A DNA stretch of 64,000 nt from Thiobaca trueperi (GCF_004342175.1 NZ_SMAO01000004.1:372001-436000), one strand, 5' to 3'. Counted from the stretch's first letter, positions 1 to 8,753 are shown. Notes: a model not told the origin generated them from the letters alone. Numbers and translations are program-made.

Positions 1-15
1 GGTTGGTGAAGGCGA

Positions 16-135
16 TCAGTCTCTGTTACGCGCCCGGACATCACGCGCGATACCAACGATGATCCCGGTCAGGATCAGGAGTACAATCAGCCGCTTCGGT
101 GCGTTTCCGGAAGGTGGCGGCAAGGGTTGCCGCAC
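16..135 (-). CDS. possible 39-aa single-span membrane peptide
   Basis: This short frame starts with GTG and ends with TGA. The translation has a Pro-rich start (MRQPLPPPSGNAP), a Lys-Arg pair, a hydrophobic stretch LIVLLILTGIIVGIA and a basic tail (RDVRARNRD), which is the arrangement of a small single-pass membrane protein. No clear Shine-Dalgarno sequence precedes the GTG, and I recognise no family. It lies near the left window edge, divergent from the next gene. It could equally be a chance frame, so it is listed only as a candidate. Confidence 0.25.
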   Translation of the reverse strand: MRQPLPPPSGNAPKRLIVLLILTGIIVGIARDVRARNRD

Positions 136-233
136 CCGGAGCTGGCGCCGATGAGCGCGTGAATCATAGCATGTGATCGTTAAAACGCCCGCGCAGACAT
201 TTAATCGATGATAAGGAGCGATGACCGTCGACC

Positions 234-569
234 ATGCATTATCGAGTCTTTTATCTGTTTGACCGATCCGGCGAATCCGTCTCGTCGGCCAGCGCCGTGG
301 AGATGAGCGCCCGGACGATCTGCGAGCAACTGTTGCCGCGCCTGCAAAGCGAGGACGATTATCTCGGGATCATCGACGCCGAAGAGAACATCCTCCAGAT
401 TCTCTACGAGCCGGATACCTTCTGTTATTGGGTGGAATTGCCCCTTGACGCCGCCAAGGCGTCCTACGGACGTCATCTCGATCTCGAACCATTGCGGGAA
501 CTGATCCTGGGATTGCCGGCCGTCTTTGATCGCGGGTCCATTCCGGGTCTGGAGTACCGTCCCTGGTAG
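234..569 (+). CDS. conserved hypothetical protein, 111 aa
   Basis: A small soluble protein of mixed alpha/beta character with no signal peptide or membrane segment. An AAGGAG-type ribosome-binding site lies about 15-20 bases upstream of the chosen ATG. The N-terminus (MHYRVFYLFDRSGESV) resembles a beta strand entering a domain, and the C-terminal half is acidic with aromatic residues and ends in GLEYRPW. I do not recognise the family and assign no function. Its stop lies 25 bp from the convergent leuA stop, with no room for a dedicated terminator. Codon use looks like that of neighbouring genes, so I consider it a real gene. Confidence 0.6.
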   Translation: MHYRVFYLFDRSGESVSSASAVEMSARTICEQLLPRLQSEDDYLGIIDAEENILQILYEPDTFCYWVELPLDAAKASYGRHLDLEPLRELILGLPAVFDRGSIPGLEYRPW

Positions 570-594
570 TCAGTGCATCACCGGATGCTGGCGC

Positions 595-2259
595 TCATGC
601 CCTGCCCTGACGATTCACCGCCGACAGCACCGCCCGCAGCGAGGCCGCAACCGTATCCCGATCGATCGCCGCGCCCGTGATCCGCGCGCCCTCCACGTCG
701 AGCTGCACATAGGCGGCGGCCTCGGCATCCGTGCCTTCGCCGATCGCGTGCTCCTGATAGTCCAGAATCCGCAGCCGCTTGCCGCTCCAGGCCGTCCAGG
801 CGGCGACGAAGGCGGCAATGGCGCCATCCCCTTCGCCGCGCAGGATCCGTTCACCGGATCGATCACCGATACGCGCCTCGATCACGTCATGACCGTTGCG
901 GTCGAGCCGGTAGCCGAGCAGCCACTGCGGATCGTCGGCGATGAAGCGGGCGCGGAAGAGTGCATGAATGCTGGCCGGGTCCATCTCGCCGCCGCGTCTC
1001 TCGCTTGCCTGCTGGACCAGCGGCGCCAGCTCGGTCTGCATCCAGCGCGGCAGCACCAGACCGTAATCGCGCTCCAGCACGAAGGCCACTCCGCCTTTGC
1101 CCGACTGGCTGTTGACGCGAATCACGGCCTGATAATCGCGTCCCAGATCGGCCGGATCAATGGGCAGATAGGCAACCTGCCAGGGCTGGTCGTCCGTCTG
1201 ACGGCTCAGACATTTGCGGATCGCATCCTGATGACTGCCCGAGAAGGCGGTATAAACCAGCTCGCCCACCCAGGGATGCCGGGGATGAACCGTCAGCCCG
1301 GTGCAGTCGGTGCAGACCCGGATGATCTCGTCGGGGTCGCTGAGATCCAGACGCGGATCGATGCCCTGACTGTAGAGATTCATCGCCAGTGTCAGGAGAT
1401 CGGCGTTGCCGGTGCGCTCGCCGTTGCCGAGCAGGGTGCCTTCGACCCGATCCGCACCCGCCAGCAGCGCCAGTTCAGCCGCCGCCACCGCACCGCCGCG
1501 ATCATTATGGGTGTGCACCGAGAGGATCACGCCCGCGCGCCGGCTGACATGAGTGGAAAACCATTCCACCTGATCGGCGAAGACATTGGGCGTCGCCACC
1601 TCGACGGTCGCCGGCAGATTGATGATGCAGGGGTTTTCAGGCGTCGGCTGCCAGACATCCAGCACCGCCTCGCAGACCTCCAGCGCATAATCCGGCTCGG
1701 TCGCGGTAAAGCTCTCGGGCGAATACTGGAAGGTCCAGCGGGTCTCGGGGTAGTCGCGTGCGCCCTGCTGCACCCAGTGCGCGCCCTGACGCGCAATCGT
1801 CTTGATCCCCTCGCGATCCTGGCCGAAGACCCAGTCGCGCTGCACCGGCGAGGTGGAGTTGTAGACATGAACGATGGCCTGCCGCGCGCCGACGAGCGCC
1901 TCGAAGGTGCGTCGGATGAGATCCTCGCGCGCCTGGACCAAGACCTGAACCGTCACATCGGCAGGGATTCGGTCCTCCTCGATCAGCCAGCGCACGAAGT
2001 CGAAATCCGGCTGGCTGGCAGCCGGAAAGCCGACCTCGATTTCCTTGAAGCCGAGCCTGATCAACAGATCCCAGAAACGGCGCTTCTGGGTCACGTCCAT
2101 TGGCTCCAGCAACGCCTGATTGCCGTCGCGCAGATCCACGCTGGCCCAGATCGGCGCCTGCTGGATCGTGCGGCCAGGCCATTGACGGTTGGGCAGATCG
2201 ACCACCGGGCCGGGGCGGTATTTGCGATGGTCGAAGCGGTGGGTTGGATTGGTGGTCAT
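595..2259 (-). CDS. leuA: 2-isopropylmalate synthase, long form
   Basis: Catalyses the Claisen condensation of acetyl-CoA with 2-oxoisovalerate to 2-isopropylmalate, the first committed step of leucine biosynthesis, in the cytoplasm. The protein is 554 aa. It has the N-terminal TIM-barrel motif DLRDGNQAL (residues 42-50) and the metal-binding motif HTHNDRG (249-255), followed by a C-terminal leucine-binding regulatory region from about residue 430. The length and N-terminal strap ([15 protein letters not shown]) match the roughly 560-aa LeuA2 type known from actinobacteria and fungi and some proteobacteria, not the roughly 515-aa enterobacterial type. An AGGACG motif precedes the ATG. It is divergent from the Lrp-family gene, which probably regulates it. 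Homocitrate or citramalate synthase is less likely given the length and domain pattern. Confidence 0.93.
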   Translation of the reverse strand: MTTNPTHRFDHRKYRPGPVVDLPNRQWPGRTIQQAPIWASVDLRDGNQALLEPMDVTQKRRFWDLLIRLGFKEIEVGFPAASQPDFDFVRWLIEEDRIPADVTVQVLVQAREDLIRRTFEALVGARQAIVHVYNSTSPVQRDWVFGQDREGIKTIARQGAHWVQQGARDYPETRWTFQYSPESFTATEPDYALEVCEAVLDVWQPTPENPCIINLPATVEVATPNVFADQVEWFSTHVSRRAGVILSVHTHNDRGGAVAAAELALLAGADRVEGTLLGNGERTGNADLLTLAMNLYSQGIDPRLDLSDPDEIIRVCTDCTGLTVHPRHPWVGELVYTAFSGSHQDAIRKCLSRQTDDQPWQVAYLPIDPADLGRDYQAVIRVNSQSGKGGVAFVLERDYGLVLPRWMQTELAPLVQQASERRGGEMDPASIHALFRARFIADDPQWLLGYRLDRNGHDVIEARIGDRSGERILRGEGDGAIAAFVAAWTAWSGKRLRILDYQEHAIGEGTDAEAAAYVQLDVEGARITGAAIDRDTVAASLRAVLSAVNRQGRA

Positions 2260-2329
2260 GGGTTGCGTCCTAATTTCGCCTGTGGCTCATGTCGATGGAT
2301 GTCGAAAGGATAAGGCAAAGATACCGGCA

Positions 2330-2376
2330 GCGGATTGCGAAATCCGCCCATCAAGGCATGGATTGCGCAATAATCC
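2330..2376. promoter_or_regulatory. two palindromes in the leuA-lrp divergent region
   Basis: Two related inverted repeats lie between divergent leuA and the Lrp-family gene. The first is GCGGATT-GCGA-AATCCGC (2330-2347), with perfect 7-bp arms. The second is GGATT-GCGCAAT-AATCC (2360-2376). Both share the GGATTGCG core, as expected for repeated operator sites of a dimeric Lrp/AsnC protein, which typically represses its own gene and regulates a divergent neighbour. The sites end 33 bp before the lrp ATG. The assignment as Lrp operators is an inference from position and symmetry. Confidence 0.5.
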
Positions 2377-2409
2377 GCCAATCACCAACCGGATAGTGGC
2401 AGATCACGC

Positions 2410-2880
2410 ATGACACTCGACCGCTATGACCGCCGCATTCTCGACGAACTCCAACAGGACGGGCGGATCAGCAATCAGGAACTGGCCGAGCGCATCGGTC
2501 TCTCGCCCTCACCCTGTCTGCGCCGGGTGCGCGCACTCGAAGAGTCGGGGCTCATCCTTGGCTATCGCGCCGCACTCGACGCGCGCAAGCTCGGGCTGAA
2601 TCTGCTGGTCATCCTCAGCATCTCGATGGACCGGCACACGCCGGAGCGTTTCGACCGTTTCGAGGCCGCTGTCAAAGGCATGCCGGAGGTTCTGGAGTGT
2701 CTCCTGCTCACCGGACGCGATGCCGATTATCAGCTCAAGGTCGTGGTGCGTGACATGGACGCCTATCAGGATCTGCTGCTGAACCGGATCACGCGGATTG
2801 AAGGGGTGTCGGGCGTGCATTCCAGTTTCGTGCTGCGACGGGTACTGGAACGCACGCATCTGCCGTTAACCCAGGCATGA
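2410..2880 (+). CDS. lrp: Lrp/AsnC family transcriptional regulator
   Basis: A 156-aa DNA-binding protein with a winged helix-turn-helix at residues about 4-50 (DRRILDELQQDGRISNQELA then ERIGLSPSPCLRRVRALEE) and a C-terminal RAM ligand-binding domain at about 65-150. This is full length for the family. Lrp-type regulators sense amino acids, commonly leucine, through the RAM domain and bind DNA as octamers or dimers. Divergence from leuA and the intervening palindromes suggest control of leucine biosynthesis and autoregulation. The exact effector cannot be read from sequence; closely related members respond to other amino acids, so the symbol is used in the family sense. Confidence 0.88.
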   Translation: MTLDRYDRRILDELQQDGRISNQELAERIGLSPSPCLRRVRALEESGLILGYRAALDARKLGLNLLVILSISMDRHTPERFDRFEAAVKGMPEVLECLLLTGRDADYQLKVVVRDMDAYQDLLLNRITRIEGVSGVHSSFVLRRVLERTHLPLTQA

Positions 2881-2884
2881 GTCG

Positions 2885-2904
2885 GATGATCGTCAGCGAT
2901 CATC
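2885..2904 (+). terminator. hairpin just after the lrp stop
   Basis: GATGATCG-TCAG-CGATCATC forms a perfect 8-bp stem with a 4-base loop, starting four bases after the lrp TGA. No U-run follows, so factor-independent termination is uncertain; it may protect the 3' end of the mRNA. Confidence 0.4.
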
Positions 2905-2998
2905 GAACGACGGAAAGATGACGCTTGATCGCTGGCACGGGAGATGCGTTGATCGAATCAAGGCACCCCTGACCAGCCGGGAAAACAGGAGAACTGAC

Positions 2999-3388
2999 AT
3001 GTACGCCGAGCAACTTCAGACGCTGATCGTGAACCAGGATCCACAGGATCGGATGCGCGCGCGCCGTCTGCATGGTGTCCTGACCGAACTGACCCTGCGT
3101 GACGAAAACACCCTTTACGCCAACACGCGCGGCCTGAGCCAGAACAATCGCCAGCAGGGTTTTCAGCCCGGTTATCTCAACCGTCACAGTGGAGAGTGCG
3201 TCCTGTCCTGTTTCGGTGACGGCAACCCGGCGCCCATCCATGTGCTGGACGGCCTGCCGTCGGCCTGGGTGATGGCCCGGGATGCAGACGGGCATGTGAC
3301 CAGCACGGTGCCTGAGATCGTCTCCGGCTTCATCCGCGACGGCGTTTTCTATACCCGCGACGAGGCGATCAAGGCCACCGCACATTGA
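2999..3388 (+). CDS. conserved hypothetical protein, 129 aa
   Basis: A soluble 129-aa protein beginning MYAEQLQTLIVNQ. The start is chosen because a good AGGAG site (2987-2991) precedes this ATG; an upstream in-frame ATG at 2918 lacks one. The middle contains a polar Asn/Gln-rich segment (LSQNNRQQGFQPGYLNRH), followed by CVLSCFGDG and a hydrophobic C-terminal half. I do not recognise the family. It is convergent with rnfE, with a 13-bp gap. The two cysteines in CVLSC are spaced as CxxxC, which could be redox-active or incidental. Confidence 0.55.
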   Translation: MYAEQLQTLIVNQDPQDRMRARRLHGVLTELTLRDENTLYANTRGLSQNNRQQGFQPGYLNRHSGECVLSCFGDGNPAPIHVLDGLPSAWVMARDADGHVTSTVPEIVSGFIRDGVFYTRDEAIKATAH

Positions 3389-3401
3389 TCTGTGAATTGC
3401 G

Positions 3402-4103
3402 TCAGGCCGGATGCGCCTGAGCCTCGACCGGCGCCTTGGCCGCACGTGCGGGTGCGCGCCGCCTGGCGTGCCTGTCGATCAGGTTTTTGAGCGCGATCAG
3501 CAGTCCGAGCCCGATGAAGGCGCCGGGCGGCAGGATGGCGATCAATGCACCCTGATAGTCGTTGCCAAAATTGAGCGTCAGCGCCTTGCCGGCCTCGCCC
3601 AGCAGCAGTTCCGCCTGATAGAAAATCGTCCCCTGAGCAACCAGCTCGCGCAGACCGCCGAGCGTGGTCAGCACCAGCGTGGAGCCCAGCCCGACCGCCA
3701 GTCCATCCAACAGTGCCAGATCCACCCGGTTCTTCGAGGCGAAGGATTCGGCGCGACCGATGATGATGCAGTTGACCACGATCAGCGAGATGAAGAGCCC
3801 CAGCACCAGATACATCTCATAGAAAAACGCCTGCATCACCAGTTCGACGATGGTGACGAAGGAGGCGATGACCAGTACATAGACCGGGATGCGAACCTCG
3901 GGACGCACCAGGTGGCGGACCAGCGAGACGGTGCCGTTGGAGCAGGTGAGTACGGCGGTGGTGGCGAGCCCCATGCCGAGCCCGTTAGTGGCCGAGGTGG
4001 TGGTGGCGAGCAGCGGACAGAGCCCGAGCAGGGCGACCAGCGATTGGTTATTGGTCCAGACGCCTTCGCTGACGATGGTTTTAACGCTTTTGGAAGCGGA
4101 CAT
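3402..4103 (-). CDS. rnfE: ion-translocating ferredoxin:NAD+ oxidoreductase subunit RnfE
   Basis: Integral membrane subunit (233 aa) of the Rnf complex, which couples electron transfer between NADH and ferredoxin to Na+ or H+ movement across the cytoplasmic membrane. Six or so hydrophobic segments are visible. The RnfA/RnfE family signature is present as NNQSLVALLGLCPLLATTT near the N-terminus and IVVNCIIIGRAESFASKN in the middle. The C-terminal tail is Ala/Arg-rich and polar. The start ATG overlaps the rnfG stop by one base, so the genes are translationally linked. It is the last gene of the minus-strand rnf operon; no rnfH or nth follows. Confidence 0.95.
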   Translation of the reverse strand: MSASKSVKTIVSEGVWTNNQSLVALLGLCPLLATTTSATNGLGMGLATTAVLTCSNGTVSLVRHLVRPEVRIPVYVLVIASFVTIVELVMQAFFYEMYLVLGLFISLIVVNCIIIGRAESFASKNRVDLALLDGLAVGLGSTLVLTTLGGLRELVAQGTIFYQAELLLGEAGKALTLNFGNDYQGALIAILPPGAFIGLGLLIALKNLIDRHARRRAPARAAKAPVEAQAHPA

Positions 4104-4753
4104 CAGGATTTCCCCTGAACAGTGGCAGGCGTACTGGTATCAACGGGGACAAAGAGCCGGTCGCCCTGCTGTCTGACATAAATCAGGGTGTTCTTGACCG
4201 CGTTGACGATGGAACGGGGGGTGATGGTGGCGCCGGTGAACTGATCGAATTCGCCGCCATCGCGCTTCACGGACCATTTTTCGAGCGGCGGATCGGTCAG
4301 CGACTTGCCCTGGAAATGCAGCACCCAATCCGATTTGGACTCTTCGATCTTATCGCCCAGTCCGGGGGTTTCGTGGTGCGAGAGGACGCGCACCCCGCCC
4401 AGGGTGCCGTCGTGCAACACCGAGACCAGGAGCTTGATGGGGCCGGCGTAACCGTCGGGCACCACGGGTTCGAGCACCACGGCGACCGGCTCATCACCCT
4501 TGCGTACCCGATAGACCTGGCTGGTGTCGATGCCCAGAAAATCGGGTGCATGGACCTGGATGCGGTCGGCGAGCGGATCGTTGTCGGACTGACCGGCCGG
4601 CAGGATGGTCGCGAGTTTGCGCTGCATGGCCTGATGCTGATTATCGACGATGCGTTCATCGACGGTCAGATGGGTAACGGCGACCAGGGTCACGCCGGTG
4701 ATGGCGAAGGCGCCGAGGACAAAACCGGCGAGCAGAATGGATCGGGTCTTCAT
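4103..4753 (-). CDS. rnfG: Rnf complex subunit RnfG, covalent FMN protein
   Basis: A 216-aa protein anchored by one N-terminal hydrophobic segment (residues about 6-28), with the rest facing the periplasm. The covalent flavin attachment motif is TGAT (173-176) followed by ITPRS; Thr176 is the expected phosphoester-linked FMN residue. It acts as a one-electron carrier between RnfD/RnfC and the membrane subunits. It overlaps rnfD by 4 bases upstream and rnfE by one base downstream. Length and motif are normal for the family. Confidence 0.95.
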   Translation of the reverse strand: MKTRSILLAGFVLGAFAITGVTLVAVTHLTVDERIVDNQHQAMQRKLATILPAGQSDNDPLADRIQVHAPDFLGIDTSQVYRVRKGDEPVAVVLEPVVPDGYAGPIKLLVSVLHDGTLGGVRVLSHHETPGLGDKIEESKSDWVLHFQGKSLTDPPLEKWSVKRDGGEFDQFTGATITPRSIVNAVKNTLIYVRQQGDRLFVPVDTSTPATVQGKS

Positions 4754-5787
4754 CGGTGTTCTCGACCGTGTCCGAAGACACGCGGCTGGGTGTAATAGTC
4801 AATGGTCGGGGCGGCAATGTTCATCAGCAGCACGGCAAAGGCCACGGCGTCGGGATAACCGCCCCAGGTGCGGATCGCGAAGACCGTGATGCCGATGATG
4901 GCGCCGAAAATCAACTGTCCCTGCCTGGTGGTGCAGGCGGTGACCGGGTCGGTGGCGATGAAGAAGGCGCCGAGGATGGCCGCACCGCTGAAGAGATGAA
5001 AGGCCGGGAAGGGGTGGGTCTGCGGATCAAGGGACCAGAAAATGCCGGAGCAGATCGCCAGCGCCAGCAGCATCGACACCGGGATATGCCAGGTGATGGT
5101 GCGCCGCCACAAGAGATAAATGCCGCCCGCCAGGAACCAGAACGCGATCCACTCCCAGCCGCGACCGCCGACATAACCCCAAAGTGGGCTGTGGCGGATT
5201 TCATCGATTGTCAGATGCAGGTCGAGTTTGCCCCGCATTTCATCGAGCGGCGTCGCCGACGAAATGGCGTCCCAGTCGAGTCCAGCGGGCAGGGTGCCGT
5301 CGAGGATCAGCCGCAGCGATTCCATGAACGTAAACGAGTGCTCGGCCAGCATGCCGGGCGCGAGCCAGGTCGTCATGGCGATGGGATAGGAAATCAGCAG
5401 AAAGACATAGGCCGCCATCGCCGGGTTGAAGGGGTTGTAGCCCATGCCGCCGTAGAGCTGTTTGACCAGCACAATGGCGAACACCATGCCGAGCAGGGTC
5501 AGCCACCAGGGCAGCATCGGCGGCACCGAGATCGCGAACAGCACCGCCGTCACCACGGCGCTGAGATCGCCAATGGCGATCAGCGGCGAACGACCGCGCG
5601 CCAGCATCACCGCCGCCTCGGCCACGACCGCGAAGGTCACCGCCAGCACCAGATTGATCAGCAGTCCCCAGCCGAAGAACCAGGTCATCGCCAGCATGCC
5701 CGGCACCAGCGCCAGCAGCACGTCCAGCATGATCCGATCAACCCGGTTCACGCGGGGGACATGGGGGGAGGAGATGATGGTTTTCAT
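4750..5787 (-). CDS. rnfD: Rnf complex subunit RnfD, membrane FMN protein
   Basis: A 345-aa polytopic membrane subunit with about ten hydrophobic segments. The flavin attachment site is SSAT (176-179) followed by PLDEMRG; Thr179 is the predicted FMN-linked residue. The start chosen (MKTIISSPHVPR) matches the family's N-terminus. The reading frame stays open upstream through a Ser/Val/Arg/Gln repeat encoded by the heptamer array, but that extension is not part of the family and I exclude it. This is the only rnf junction with a gap (131 bp to rnfC) instead of an overlap. Confidence 0.94.
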   Translation of the reverse strand: MKTIISSPHVPRVNRVDRIMLDVLLALVPGMLAMTWFFGWGLLINLVLAVTFAVVAEAAVMLARGRSPLIAIGDLSAVVTAVLFAISVPPMLPWWLTLLGMVFAIVLVKQLYGGMGYNPFNPAMAAYVFLLISYPIAMTTWLAPGMLAEHSFTFMESLRLILDGTLPAGLDWDAISSATPLDEMRGKLDLHLTIDEIRHSPLWGYVGGRGWEWIAFWFLAGGIYLLWRRTITWHIPVSMLLALAICSGIFWSLDPQTHPFPAFHLFSGAAILGAFFIATDPVTACTTRQGQLIFGAIIGITVFAIRTWGGYPDAVAFAVLLMNIAAPTIDYYTQPRVFGHGREHR

Positions 5788-5845
5788 TGGGTGAGTTGGC
5801 AGTTGGTTGGCTTGATCCTGAAAAGTTCCCGTCAGATCATCATTT

Positions 5846-5915
5846 TGACGACTGACGACTGACGACTGACGACTGACGACTGACGACTGACGACTGACGA
5901 CTGACGACTGACGAC
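5846..5915. repeat. ten perfect tandem copies of a 7-bp repeat (TGACGAC) inside the rnf operon
   Basis: TGACGAC is repeated ten times without a mismatch (70 bp), read on the minus-strand transcript as GTCGTCA. The array begins 3 bp after the rnfC stop and ends 58 bp before the rnfD start. Because 7 is not a multiple of 3 the array reads through all frames, giving a repeated SSVVSRQ peptide if translated. It resembles the short tandemly repeated heptanucleotide sequences known in cyanobacterial genomes. Copy number is likely to vary by strand slippage. Confidence 0.95.
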
Positions 5916-5918
5916 TGC

Positions 5919-7439
5919 TTACTGAGGACTTTTGACAGCTTCTTTCTGTTTGCGCAGCCGGGCCTGCTTCTCCTGCTCCTGGCGTTCCAGCCGGGCCTGC
6001 CGGGCGGCGTGGCGCGCGCGTGCCTGTTCGGATTTGCGTTTTTCCTGCTCGCGCGCCCAGACCTCGGTCTTGGCGTAGCGATAATACTGGACCAGGGGGA
6101 TATGGCTCGGGCAGACCTGGGCACAGCAGCCGCATTCGATGCAGTCGAAGAGGTTGTAGTCCTGCACCCGGTCCAGATCCTTGGCGCGGGCGTGCCAGTA
6201 AAGTTGTTGCGGCAGGAGTTTGGCCGGGCAGACCTCGGCGCAGCGTCCGCAGCGGATGCAGGCCAGCGCCGGACCGGGATCCGGGCTTTCCGCCTCGGTC
6301 AGTGCCAGCACACAGTTGGTCGGCTTGGTGATCGGCGTTTCCAGATGCGTCAGCGCAAAGCCCATCATGGGGCCGCCGCAGATCAGTTTGTGCGGCGGCT
6401 CAAGATAGCCTCCGCAATGGGCGATCAGCTCGCTGACGGGCGTGCCGATGCGCACCTCCAGATTGCGCGGGGCCGCGATGGCGCGTCCGGTCACGGTGAC
6501 GATCCGCGAGATGAGCGGGCGTCCCTCCAGCACGGCATCGGCGACCGCCGCCGCCGTGCCGATATTCTGACAGACGATGCCGAGCTGGGCCGGGAGACCA
6601 CCGCTCGGCACCTCGCGACCGGTCAGGATGCGGATGAGCTGTTTCTCGCCGCCGCTTGGATAGAGGGTCGGGATGGGCACGACCTGGGTACAGGCATGCA
6701 GATCCGTCTCGGCCAGGGCGAGACGCATCCGGGCGATGGCCTCGGGTTTGTTGTCCTCGATGCCGATCAGTACCCGCTCGACCCCCAGCAGGTGGTGCAT
6801 GATGCGCACCCCTGCCAGGATGTGTCCGGCGCGCTCGCGCATCAGACGGTCATCGCAGGTGATATAGGGCTCGCACTCGACACCGTTGATGATGAGTGTG
6901 TGGATGGGTCGATCCGCGCCGGGGTCGAGTTTGACGCTGGTCGGGAAGGATGCGCCGCCCATGCCGACCACGCCGGCCCAGCGGATGCGCTCGCGGATGT
7001 CGTGCGGGTAGCGCTGCGGATAATCGGTCAGCGGTGGCGGCAATTCGGCCCAGACATCCTCGCCGTCGGTCTCGATCACGGCGCAGAGCGCAGACAGACC
7101 GGACGGATGCGGGATGGGATGCGGCTCGATGGCGATGATCCGGCCCGAACTCGACGCATGCACCGGCGCGCTGATGAAGCCGCTGGGCTCGGCGATCATC
7201 TGGCCCTTGAGCACCCGGTCGCCGACCTGGACCAGCACGCGCGCCGGGGCGCCGATATGCTGCTGCAGGGGGATGACAAGTCGCGCGGGGAGTGGCGCGG
7301 GCTCGATGGCCTGCGCATTCGAGAGCGATTTCTCGTCCGGCACATGGATGCCGCCGTGGAAGGTCCAGAGCCGGGGCAGGGCGTTCGACGGTGGCTGGGG
7401 GATGAATGAATGCAGAGCGGCCATGTGTGCGATGTCCAT
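5919..7439 (-). CDS. rnfC: Rnf complex subunit RnfC, Fe-S/flavin NADH-binding subunit
   Basis: The 506-aa peripheral subunit that takes electrons from NADH. N-terminal RnfC barrel domain, then a complex I 51-kDa-like (NuoF-like) FMN/NADH region with GMGGASFPTSVK (159-170) and GVECEPYITCD (186-196), then two 4Fe-4S motifs, CIRCGRCAEVCP (Cys 394, 397, 400, 404) and CIECGCCAQVCP (Cys 433, 436, 439, 443). The C-terminus (about 460-506) is a charged Arg/Gln/Glu/Lys-rich coiled-coil tail, common but variable in gammaproteobacterial RnfC. The start overlaps the rnfB stop by one base; an alternative ATG lies five codons downstream. The TAA stop directly abuts the heptamer array. Confidence 0.95.
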   Translation of the reverse strand: MDIAHMAALHSFIPQPPSNALPRLWTFHGGIHVPDEKSLSNAQAIEPAPLPARLVIPLQQHIGAPARVLVQVGDRVLKGQMIAEPSGFISAPVHASSSGRIIAIEPHPIPHPSGLSALCAVIETDGEDVWAELPPPLTDYPQRYPHDIRERIRWAGVVGMGGASFPTSVKLDPGADRPIHTLIINGVECEPYITCDDRLMRERAGHILAGVRIMHHLLGVERVLIGIEDNKPEAIARMRLALAETDLHACTQVVPIPTLYPSGGEKQLIRILTGREVPSGGLPAQLGIVCQNIGTAAAVADAVLEGRPLISRIVTVTGRAIAAPRNLEVRIGTPVSELIAHCGGYLEPPHKLICGGPMMGFALTHLETPITKPTNCVLALTEAESPDPGPALACIRCGRCAEVCPAKLLPQQLYWHARAKDLDRVQDYNLFDCIECGCCAQVCPSHIPLVQYYRYAKTEVWAREQEKRKSEQARARHAARQARLERQEQEKQARLRKQKEAVKSPQ

Positions 7440-8008
7440 CAGGCGGCTTCACGCTCGGGCGTGGGCGGAACGGCTGCCGGAATCGCCCGACTGGGATAGG
7501 GCCAGCGCCAGCGCGGGATGTCTTCAGTCACCGGCACCATGCGGATACAGTCCACCGGGCAGGGCGGCAGACAGAGTTCGCAGCCGGTGCAGTTGACCGC
7601 CAGCACGCCATGCAGTTGTCTGGCGGCGCCGACGATGGCATCGACCGGACAGGTCTGCTGGCAGAGTGTGCAGCCGATGCAGGACAGGGGATCGATGACA
7701 GCGACCGACGGCTGTTTTTCCTCGGCGTCCAGTGGTACCACTTCGCGTCCGAGCAGGTCGGCCAATGCCAGTACCGTGGTCTCGCCACCAGGCACGCATT
7801 GATTGATCTCCGCCTCGCCTTGGGCGACTGCCTCGGCATAAGGACGACAGCCGGGATAACCGCAGTGTCCGCACTGGGTCTGCGGCAGCAGACTGTCGAT
7901 CTGATCGGCGATGGGGTCGCCTTCGACCCGAAAACGGATCGCCGAATAACCGAGCAGCAGTCCAAAGACGCCCGCCAGCGCGGCGATGGCCAGAATCGCA
8001 ATCAACAT
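7439..8008 (-). CDS. rnfB: Rnf complex subunit RnfB, polyferredoxin
   Basis: A 189-aa subunit with an N-terminal membrane anchor (residues 1-22), a 4Fe-4S domain with Cys 46, 49, 54 and 71 ([10 protein letters not shown]...), and two ferredoxin-type clusters (Cys 110, 113, 116, 120 and Cys 140, 143, 146, 150). It is the expected docking site for soluble ferredoxin. The length is typical of gammaproteobacterial RnfB. It follows rnfA by 13 bp and overlaps rnfC by one base. Confidence 0.96.
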   Translation of the reverse strand: MLIAILAIAALAGVFGLLLGYSAIRFRVEGDPIADQIDSLLPQTQCGHCGYPGCRPYAEAVAQGEAEINQCVPGGETTVLALADLLGREVVPLDAEEKQPSVAVIDPLSCIGCTLCQQTCPVDAIVGAARQLHGVLAVNCTGCELCLPPCPVDCIRMVPVTEDIPRWRWPYPSRAIPAAVPPTPEREAA

Positions 8009-8021
8009 GGTGTGCGGCGCC

Positions 8022-8603
8022 TCAGTTCGTGACCAGTCCGGCGAAACCCATGAAGGCGAGCGACATGAGTCCGGCGGTGATCAGGGCAATGGCGCTGCCC
8101 TGGAAAGGCTCGGGCACATCGGCGACGGCCACCCGTTCGCGTATCGCGGCGAACAGGGTCAGCACCAGCGAAAAACCGATTGCCGCGCCAAAGCCGTAGA
8201 GTGCCGCTTCCACCAGGGTGTGTCCCGACTGCTGATTCAGGAGTGCCACCCCAAGTACGGCGCAGTTGGTCGTGATCAGCGGCAGAAAGATGCCGAGCAC
8301 CTGATAGAGCACGGGGCTGGTCTTGCGCATCACCGTCTCGGTGAACTGCACCACGGCGGCGATGACCAGGATGAAGGCGATGGTGCGCAGATAATCGATG
8401 CCGAGCGGCACCAGCAGATAGTCGTTGACCAGCCAGGTGATGACCGAGGACAGGGTCATGACGAAGGTCGTCGCCAGTCCCATGCCGGTTGCGGTTTCGA
8501 GTTTTTTGGACACGCCCATGAAGGGACAGAGCCCGAGAAACTTGACCAGCACGAAATTATTGACCAGCACCGTGCCGACCAGAATGAGCGCGTATTCAGT
8601 CAT
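8022..8603 (-). CDS. rnfA: Rnf complex subunit RnfA
   Basis: A 193-aa integral membrane subunit, paralogous to RnfE, with six hydrophobic segments. Signature segments are [20 protein letters not shown] near the N-terminus and [14 protein letters not shown] in the middle; the conserved membrane cysteines can hold an Fe-S cluster between RnfA and RnfE. It is the first gene of the operon, so the promoter should lie in the 150 bp between it and rnk. In diazotrophic phototrophs Rnf supplies reduced ferredoxin to nitrogenase; that role here is inference, as no nif genes are in the window. Confidence 0.96.
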   Translation of the reverse strand: MTEYALILVGTVLVNNFVLVKFLGLCPFMGVSKKLETATGMGLATTFVMTLSSVITWLVNDYLLVPLGIDYLRTIAFILVIAAVVQFTETVMRKTSPVLYQVLGIFLPLITTNCAVLGVALLNQQSGHTLVEAALYGFGAAIGFSLVLTLFAAIRERVAVADVPEPFQGSAIALITAGLMSLAFMGFAGLVTN

Positions 8604-8753
8604 GCGAGCCAGAGGTTATGAGAGGGTATGCGAACGCCCTGTGGTCGCCGTTTGACAGCGGCCAAAGACCGTGGAGCGACGCGAAAGCGCGTAAGCATAA
8701 CCCTCCAAGACGCTTGGTAACAACCAAAATGCGGTAGGGTTATCGGGCGCGAT
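8604..8753 (-). promoter_or_regulatory. 150-bp leader region of the rnf operon
   Basis: No gene is visible. This interval must carry the rnf promoter, or the read-through path from rnk, which points the same way. An inverted repeat ATAACCCT (8697-8704) / AGGGTTAT (8736-8743), separated by 31 bp, flanks a region containing further short symmetrical stretches. It resembles REP-like GGGTTA palindromes common in this group of bacteria. I cannot define -35/-10 boxes with confidence. Confidence 0.3.

Noticed and set aside
526-2313. Long open frame on the plus strand opposite leuA
   Set aside because: It is an antisense shadow in high-G+C DNA; the minus strand encodes a clear LeuA with all motifs.
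5846-5915. CRISPR-like array
   Set aside because: The units are 7 bp and directly adjacent with no spacers; it is a simple tandem repeat.
5788-6135. Extension of rnfD upstream through the heptamer array
   Set aside because: The extra residues are repeat-encoded SSVVSRQ units plus antisense-like sequence overlapping rnfC; the family starts at MKTIISSP.
6009-7409. 466-codon plus-strand frame opposite rnfC
   Set aside because: No family features; the opposite strand has RnfC with both ferredoxin motifs.
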